From Massilia sp. (GTDB taxonomy: Bacteria; Pseudomonadota; Gammaproteobacteria; Burkholderiales; Burkholderiaceae_D), in the NCBI GenBank assembly GCA_028291845.1, contig JAQGNM010000450.1, forward strand, positions 1 through 8,950: a stretch of 8,950 nt of DNA, in the 5' to 3' direction. Both the position numbers and the translations under genes were made by a program. The notes beneath the pieces were generated by a model, which saw only the letters and a program-made list of their open reading frames with translations, did no database searches and was not told where the DNA came from. Position 1 is the first letter of the stretch. Each line of letters starts with the position of its first letter. Below are positions 5,472 to 8,950 of this stretch, in pieces.

Positions 5472-5477
5472 AGTGTA
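5472..5477 (-). promoter_or_regulatory. Possible -10 box of the dksA-like gene
   Basis: TACACT on the minus strand, 36 bases upstream of the ATG at 5435. No good -35 is found at 16-18 bases, so this is a weak suggestion. If it is not real, the gene may be read through from the lipoprotein operon, whose last stop is 107 bases upstream. Confidence 0.25.
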
Positions 5478-5542
5478 GCGCGATCAGCGGGCGAAGACCA
5501 CGAACGCACGGTTGCGCGAACGTGGCCGCGGTGCGGGACTGC

Positions 5543-6010
5543 TCAGGGTGTGGCGGGCGGTTTCTTGTGCGCGGCAACGCCGGCGATGTGCGTCTGCACC
5601 TGGTCGAGGGCTTCCACGACGCCGCCGAAATTACCGGAGAGGGCGCTGCCGGCCAGCGACAGCAGGCCGCCGACCAGGCCGATCGCTTCGCCCACTTTGC
5701 CGATCTTGCGGATTTCTTCGGCGGCGGCGGCGGTCAGGGCGATGATGCGCTGCTGCGGTGCGCCCAGCGACGGCACCAGCGCGGCGGCGGCATTGGCATA
5801 CAGGCTGTTGGCGCGCTGGCGCAGCAATTGTTCGTCGTCGTTGAGCGCACGGAACATCGCCTGTTCGGCATCGCTGAAGTCGCCCTGGTGCGCCTTGATC
5901 TCTTGCAGCAGGCGCCGGTGCAGGGCATCGGCGCTGGCGCTCAACTGGTCGGCCAGCGCTTCGACCTCGCTGATAGTGGCCAAGCCGCCGCGGGGATTGT
6001 CTTCGCTCAT
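5543..6010 (-). CDS. Uncharacterised coiled-coil protein with Gly-rich hydrophobic segment
   Basis: 155 residues; GGGAG (6023-6019) precedes the ATG with an 8-base spacing. There is no signal peptide or lipobox, so it is predicted cytoplasmic unless exported another way. Residues 12-78 are strongly helical and charged (SEVEALADQLSASADALHRRL, QGDFSDAEQAMFRALNDDEQLLRQRANSL), compatible with coiled coil. Residues 84-102 form another helix, then residues 103-131 form a Gly-rich hydrophobic stretch (GKVGEAIGLVGGLLSLAGSAL) with spaced glycines like a glycine zipper, then an amphipathic helix and a Lys/Pro tail. I do not recognise a named domain. It follows the lipoprotein gene by 24 bases on the same strand, so the two are probably co-transcribed and may work together. 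It may insert in or lie against the membrane through the Gly-rich segment; this is inference. Confidence 0.75.
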   Translation of the reverse strand: MSEDNPRGGLATISEVEALADQLSASADALHRRLLQEIKAHQGDFSDAEQAMFRALNDDEQLLRQRANSLYANAAAALVPSLGAPQQRIIALTAAAAEEIRKIGKVGEAIGLVGGLLSLAGSALSGNFGGVVEALDQVQTHIAGVAAHKKPPATP

Positions 6011-6034
6011 GATGGTTGCTCCCGAGAGAATACT

Positions 6035-6904
6035 TCAATTGTTGGCGCTCAGACCCAGGCGGATCTCCTGCAGGTCGCGCGCGTAGCTGAGCAGCATCGA
6101 CTTGAGGTCGGCCGCCTGCAGGTCGTTCAAGTGTTCGCGCATTCGCTGGTGGCCGATCGATACCTTGGTCAGACCCTGCACGGCTAGGTCGTAGCGCTTG
6201 TCGAGCAATTTGTATTCGGCCGATTTGTTCAGGTAATGCACTTTGGCCAGGGTCACCAGCATGCGGTCCTGCGGCTTGTTGGCCATCGGGATCTCGACGT
6301 CGAAGATGCCGAGGATGGTTTTCTTTTCGTTTTCGTGGGTCTTGATGTACAGGCGGGTGATGGTGAGCATGGCGTCGAGCAGGGTTTGCAGGTCGCTGTC
6401 GCCATCACGCACCATGGTTTGCACGCTGCGGTTCTGGTAGTTGGAGGCAATCACCCGGGTCAGCAGGCGCGTCATGCCGGTGTAGGCTTGCACATGGCGC
6501 TTGTCGAGGCCGTTGTCGAGATTGGCCTTGATGCCATTGCCCAGGTCGTCGAGCCGGTCGCCCAGGTCGTAGCGCTCTTCGCCCGCCAGCATCGACAGGG
6601 TTTGCATGTACAGCACCACCGCTTTCTGGGCGCTGACGAAATCGTCATACACGGCGCGGCGCCTGGCGTCGGTTTCCTTGCCGAGCTGTTGGGCGGCGGG
6701 CGCCAGGTACAGCTGCTCGCGCGCGTAGGTGTCGCGATAGCGGGTCGACAATTCATTGTAGGCGCCCAGCTTGGCGGACTGGTCGGCAAAGTCGCGTACC
6801 TCGTGCAGGCTGACGGCGCCGCCGGGGCCGGCGCAGCCCCCGAGCAGCATGGATAAACAGATTGCAAGCGCGGCAAACAACCAGGGAAGTCGGGCAGGGC
6901 GCAT
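6035..6904 (-). CDS. Uncharacterised helical lipoprotein
   Basis: 289 residues from ATG 6902-6904, preceded by AGAAAGGA (6915-6908) at a short spacing. A longer in-frame start 21 codons upstream would put the signal peptide internal and is rejected. Residues 1-24 are a lipoprotein signal: basic MRPAR, hydrophobic LPWLFAALAICLSML, lipobox LGGC with C24. Residue +2 is Ala, suggesting sorting to the outer membrane. The mature protein is almost entirely predicted helix with regular charged/hydrophobic spacing (HEVRDFADQSAKLGAYNEL, AVYDDFVSAQKAVVLYMQTL, LLDAMLTITRLYIKTHENE, AEYKLLDKRYDLAVQGLTK). It resembles uncharacterised betaproteobacterial lipoproteins, and no catalytic motif is visible. It is the first gene of a probable two-gene operon with the coiled-coil protein at 5543-6010. 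Role unknown. Confidence 0.8.
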   Translation of the reverse strand: MRPARLPWLFAALAICLSMLLGGCAGPGGAVSLHEVRDFADQSAKLGAYNELSTRYRDTYAREQLYLAPAAQQLGKETDARRRAVYDDFVSAQKAVVLYMQTLSMLAGEERYDLGDRLDDLGNGIKANLDNGLDKRHVQAYTGMTRLLTRVIASNYQNRSVQTMVRDGDSDLQTLLDAMLTITRLYIKTHENEKKTILGIFDVEIPMANKPQDRMLVTLAKVHYLNKSAEYKLLDKRYDLAVQGLTKVSIGHQRMREHLNDLQAADLKSMLLSYARDLQEIRLGLSANN

Positions 6905-6959
6905 GGGTCCTTTCTGAGCGCGCGTAGAGGCACGCAGGAAGGAATATCTTGCACCACTG

Positions 6960-6980
6960 CCGAGCACGGAATTTGCTCGG
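6960..6980. repeat. Inverted repeat upstream of the lipoprotein operon
   Basis: CCGAGCA (6960-6966) pairs with TGCTCGG (6974-6980) around a 7-base loop. It lies 56-76 bases upstream of the lipoprotein ATG and 47 bases after the VOC stop codon. There is no T-run. It may be an operator or part of the end of the upstream operon. Confidence 0.35.
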
Positions 6981-6991
6981 GATCAACGAGG

Positions 6992-7011
6992 GGGCGCGCA
7001 CGGCGGCGCCC
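6992..7011 (-). terminator. Possible terminator of the marR-hyi-VOC operon
   Basis: GGGCGC (6992-6997) and GCGCCC (7006-7011) form a 6-bp GC-rich stem with an 8-base loop starting 16 bases after the VOC stop codon. No T-run follows on the minus strand, so intrinsic termination is doubtful; it may mark a Rho-dependent or processed end. Confidence 0.3.
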
Positions 7012-7026
7012 GCCTTGTCCGATAGG

Positions 7027-7392
7027 CTAGCGCACCTTGGCCGGGTCGAAATGCGGATTGTCGATCAGGCCGAACTGGTTGCCGTCCGGATCGAGCAACG
7101 ACGCCACGCGGATTCCGCCGCCGACGTCGGCCAGTTCGGCGTGGATGGTCGCGCCCAGTTTTATCATGCGGGCGACATCCGCTTCGATGTCGCTGCTGCC
7201 CCAATAAGCCGTGGCGCCGTTCGCACCGGGTGTGCCGTCGGGCACCAGGCCGAGTTCAAAACCACCGGCTTCGAAACCGACATAAAACACTTCCTTGAAG
7301 TACGGTGCCTGTCCCAGCACTTCCTGATACCAATCCTTGGCCTTGGCAAGATCGGAAACAGGATAGATGACGGTGCGCAAACCGGTGATCAT
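7027..7392 (-). CDS. VOC (glyoxalase/bleomycin-resistance superfamily) protein
   Basis: 121 residues; GGAGA (7404-7400) precedes the ATG with a 7-8 base spacing. Two beta-alpha-beta-beta-beta modules of the vicinal-oxygen-chelate fold are visible: residues 3-50 (LRTVIYPVSDLAKAKDWYQEVLG, PYFKEVFYVGF, FELGLVPD) and residues 60-112 (ATAYWGSSDIEADVARMIKLGA, IHAELADVGGGIRVASLLDPDGNQFGLIDNP). DPDGN is the usual family signature before the last strand. The first-module metal ligand expected near residue 8 is not a His, so metal binding is uncertain. VOC proteins include glyoxalase I, dioxygenases, epimerases and drug-binding proteins, and the substrate cannot be read here. It starts 27 bases after the hyi stop codon, so it is the third gene of the marR-hyi operon. 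A detoxification or isomerisation step on a related oxo compound would fit. Confidence 0.85.
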   Translation of the reverse strand: MITGLRTVIYPVSDLAKAKDWYQEVLGQAPYFKEVFYVGFEAGGFELGLVPDGTPGANGATAYWGSSDIEADVARMIKLGATIHAELADVGGGIRVASLLDPDGNQFGLIDNPHFDPAKVR

Positions 7393-7419
7393 CGGGGATT
7401 CTCCAGGTGGTAAGTCGTT

Positions 7420-8199
7420 TTATTGTGCCAATGCATCGCGCCAGCCCAGTCCATCGACGGTGGCGCCAGCCGGATTGTACTCGCAGCCGACATGGCCCTG
7501 GTAGCCCAGCTCGTCCAGCAGGCGGAACAGGAACGGGTAATTGATTTCGCCGGTGCCCGGTTCGTGGCGGCCGGGGTTGTCGGCCACCTGGAAGTGGCCG
7601 ATGCGGGACAGATGGGCGCGGATGGTGGCGGCCAGCTCCCCCTCCATGCGCTGCATATGATAGATATCGTATTGCAGCAGCAAATTATCGGCGCCCACCT
7701 CATCGATGATATGCAAGGCCTGCTTGCTGCCGTTCAAAAAATAGCCGGGGATGTCGAAGGTATTGATCGGCTCGATCAACAGGCGCACGCCGCGCTCACG
7801 TGCCGCGGCGGTGGCGAATTTCAGGTTGTCGATGAACACTTCGCGGGCGCGTTCAGGCGTGACCTTGGGCGGCAGCTTGCCGGCCATGCAGTGCAGCTGG
7901 GCCACTTGCAATTCTTCGGCATATTCGAGCGCCTGGCCGACGCTGTCCTGGAACTCGCCGATGCGGCGCGGGTCGCAGGCGTAACCGCGCTCGCCCGCAT
8001 TCCAGTCGCCGGCGGGGAGGTTGAACAGCACCAGTTGCTGTTGCTGGCGGGCCAGGCGGTTGGCGATGTCGTCGGCATCGAAGGCGTACGGAAACAAAAA
8101 TTCGACGGCGTCGAAACCGGCTTGGCGGGCGGCGGCAAAGCGGTCGAGAAAGGCCACTTCGCCAAACATCATGCTGAGGTTGGCGGCAAATTTCGGCAT
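7420..8199 (-). CDS. hyi: Hydroxypyruvate isomerase (Hyi/OtnI family)
   Basis: 259 residues from ATG 8197-8199. A TTG four codons earlier is open but adds MTNS, and MPKFAANLSMMFGE aligns directly with the start of E. coli Hyi (258 residues). Neither start has a clear ribosome site. The family signatures are complete: VEFLFPY, FNLPAGDWNAGERG, LLIEPINTFDIPGYFL, QYDIYHMQRMEGEL, IGHFQVADNPGRHEPGTGEINY and GCEYNP. Metal/catalytic residues fall at E143, D178, Q204 and E240, one residue after their E. coli equivalents. The enzyme converts hydroxypyruvate to tartronate semialdehyde in glyoxylate metabolism; close relatives (OtnI) isomerise 2-oxo-tetronate and cannot be told apart by eye. There is no gcl or glxR next to it; instead it lies between a MarR regulator and a VOC protein, on the same strand with short gaps. 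Confidence 0.92.
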   Translation of the reverse strand: MPKFAANLSMMFGEVAFLDRFAAARQAGFDAVEFLFPYAFDADDIANRLARQQQQLVLFNLPAGDWNAGERGYACDPRRIGEFQDSVGQALEYAEELQVAQLHCMAGKLPPKVTPERAREVFIDNLKFATAAARERGVRLLIEPINTFDIPGYFLNGSKQALHIIDEVGADNLLLQYDIYHMQRMEGELAATIRAHLSRIGHFQVADNPGRHEPGTGEINYPFLFRLLDELGYQGHVGCEYNPAGATVDGLGWRDALAQ

Positions 8200-8256
8200 G
8201 GAATTAGTCAAGTTTGGGGCTTGGTCGATCGGTGAAGGCGATATCGTAGCCGATTT

Positions 8257-8718
8257 TCAGGCCGCCGGCGACACCGCTGCCGCCGGCGCGCCGAAGCGCG
8301 ACAGCAGGGCGGTCATCGCATCGAGCTGGTCGGCCGGCGCCCCGCGCAGCAGGTCGCGGCTGACCAGGTCGGCCGTGACGGTGGCGTGGGCCAGCATCTC
8401 TTCGCCGACCTTGGTGACGGCGGCGAAGCCGACCCGCGCGTCGCTCGGATCGGGCTGGCGCATGACCAATCCGATCTTTTCCAGCGGCAGCAGGGTGCGG
8501 GTCACGCCCGAAGCGGACAGCCCGAGCCGCTCGGCCAGGTCGACCCGGCGCAGACGCCCGCCCTCGGCGCGCGCCAGGTGATTCAAGACCTGAAAATCGC
8601 CGAAGCTGATGCCGTGGTGGTTGCCGAGGGCGACGTCGAAACGGCGCACGAAAGCGGCATGGGCGCGCGCCAGGCGCAGGCAGAAATCGGTGCTGGGGAT
8701 GGCGGGGGTGGTGAACAT
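8257..8718 (-). CDS. MarR-family transcriptional regulator
   Basis: 153 residues from ATG 8716-8718, preceded by GAGGA (8728-8724). A longer in-frame start at 8811 is rejected because it would include the promoter and operator. The N-terminal dimerisation helix (10-30) is followed by a winged helix: DFQVLNHLARAEGGRLRRVDLAERLGLSASGVTRTLLPLEKIGLV (41-85), with SASGVTRTLLPLE as the recognition helix. The wing is RQPDPSDARVGFAAVT (87-102), carrying the D-x-R feature of the family. A C-terminal dimerisation helix follows. MarR proteins repress their own and neighbouring genes until a small ligand releases them. The gene leads an operon with hyi (57-base gap) and the VOC gene, so its ligand may be a related metabolite. 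A near-perfect palindrome overlaps its promoter. Confidence 0.9.
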   Translation of the reverse strand: MFTTPAIPSTDFCLRLARAHAAFVRRFDVALGNHHGISFGDFQVLNHLARAEGGRLRRVDLAERLGLSASGVTRTLLPLEKIGLVMRQPDPSDARVGFAAVTKVGEEMLAHATVTADLVSRDLLRGAPADQLDAMTALLSRFGAPAAAVSPAA

Positions 8719-8730
8719 GGATTTCCTCGA

Positions 8731-8752
8731 TATGCTTGAGGACTCAAGTATA
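8731..8752. promoter_or_regulatory. Palindromic operator, probable MarR autoregulatory site
   Basis: CTTGAG (8735-8740) and CTCAAG (8743-8748) form a 6+6 palindrome around GA, and it continues outward as TAT/ATA after one mismatched pair, 22 bases in all. It covers the -10 box and predicted start site. A further half-site, ACTTGA (minus strand, 8776-8771), overlaps the -35 box, 27 bases from the equivalent one in the palindrome. Palindromes of this size over a promoter are typical MarR operators. Binding is inferred from placement. Confidence 0.6.
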
Positions 8753-8774
8753 TCCGAGATAGTTGCGCAGTCAA
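8747..8774 (-). promoter_or_regulatory. Sigma70-type promoter of the marR-hyi-VOC operon
   Basis: On the minus strand, TTGACT (8774-8769) and TATACT (8752-8747) are separated by 16 bases, each one or two mismatches from consensus. Transcription would begin near 8740, about 22 bases before the marR ATG. This is the best promoter in the window. Confidence 0.7.
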
Positions 8775-8790
8775 GTATTTTCGTGGCGGA

Positions 8791-8827
8791 TAAAAAAATG
8801 GGGTCAGGCACAAAAATGCCGGACCCC
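8791..8827 (-). terminator. Terminator of the gene entering from the right
   Basis: Read on the minus strand, the hairpin at 8827-8800 is followed by CATTTTTTTA (about 8799-8791), so a strong stem and a seven-base T-run are present. It lies 33 bases after the stop codon at 8860-8862. It also separates that gene from the marR promoter. Confidence 0.65.
8800..8827. repeat. Intergenic hairpin repeat, copy 2 (GGG(A/T)CAGGCA type)
   Basis: GGGGTC-A-GGCA (8800-8810) pairs with TGCC-G-GACCCC (8817-8827) around CAAAAA: six pairs, an A.G mismatch, four pairs. The same architecture and mismatch position occur at 4853-4880, so the two are members of one repeat family. Confidence 0.6.
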
Positions 8828-8859
8828 GATGCAGACCACGGTGCGAAAGGGCTGCTTGC

Positions 8860-8950
8860 TTAACGTCCGCGGCCGCCTGAACGGTGCGGCGACGCCGGCT
8901 TGGCGCCGGTGGCGCTGCGCGGTTTGGCCGGACCGCGGCCGCCGCCGACC
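8860..8950 (-). CDS. Arg/Gly-rich C-terminal tail of a truncated gene, possibly a DEAD-box RNA helicase
   Basis: Only the last 29-30 codons are in the window; the stop TAA is at 8862-8860. The readable tail is VGGGRGPAKPRSATGAKPA followed by SPHRSGGRGR. Basic RGG-like tails of this kind end many RNA-binding proteins, notably RhlE-type DEAD-box helicases of betaproteobacteria, but nothing here identifies the catalytic domain. The well-placed terminator after the stop supports a real gene. The identity is a guess from composition. Confidence 0.5.
   Translation of the reverse strand, partial: VGGGRGPAKPRSATGAKPASPHRSGGRGR

Noticed and set aside
5450..6856. Plus-strand frames of 245 and 206 codons opposite the coiled-coil protein and lipoprotein
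   Set aside because: The minus strand has a lipobox, good ribosome sites and a 24-base operon gap; the plus frames are rich in Val/Gln/His/Gly as expected of shadows.
7423..8235. 270-codon plus-strand frame opposite hyi
   Set aside because: hyi is certain by family signatures and length; this is its shadow.
1..8950. CRISPR array, IS element or prophage
   Set aside because: No regularly spaced repeats, no transposase or integrase frame and no target-site duplication were seen.

Overview
The window looks like a piece of a high-GC betaproteobacterial chromosome, most likely Oxalobacteraceae (the Massilia/Duganella/Janthinobacterium group). This rests on GC-rich codon use, an OmpA-type porin with a very long polyproline linker, a PhaB-like reductase, and recurring GGG(A/T)CAGGCA-type intergenic hairpins that I associate with this family. 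There is no rRNA, tRNA, CRISPR array, integrase or transposase, so it reads as ordinary chromosome with several poorly characterised genes. The assignment is from memory of protein families; no search was run.

Layout. (1) 1-1196, minus strand: the 5' part of an OmpA-family outer-membrane protein (cut by the window edge in its polyproline linker) and, upstream of it, a tiny lipoprotein with a seven-triplet collagen-like Gly-X-Y tract and its own intrinsic terminator. (2) 1514-4838, plus strand: a winged-helix DNA-binding protein, an MtfA-family zinc peptidase with an N-terminal membrane anchor, a glycine-zipper protein, and a PhaB-like short-chain dehydrogenase that has lost the catalytic Lys of YxxxK. 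(3) 4839-5072: a gene-free stretch dense in inverted repeats between convergent genes. (4) 5073-6904, minus strand: a helical lipoprotein and a coiled-coil/Gly-rich partner 24 bases downstream (a likely two-gene operon), followed by a DksA/TraR-type C4 zinc-finger protein. (5) 7027-8718, minus strand: a compact marR - hyi (hydroxypyruvate isomerase) - VOC-protein operon behind a strong sigma70-like promoter that overlaps a near-perfect palindrome, the expected layout for MarR autoregulation. (6) 8791-8950: the Arg/Gly-rich C-terminal tail of a protein entering from the right, followed by a terminator made from one of the recurring hairpins.

Possible functional links. A TCTGTACG element lies upstream of both the collagen-like lipoprotein and the glycine-zipper protein and may tie two envelope or stress genes to one regulator. 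The marR-hyi-VOC operon suggests small-molecule-controlled metabolism of hydroxypyruvate or a related 2-oxo sugar acid. The strongest leads for something undescribed are the uncharacterised lipoprotein/partner pair, the SDR with three altered signature motifs, and the shared GTAC-type element.
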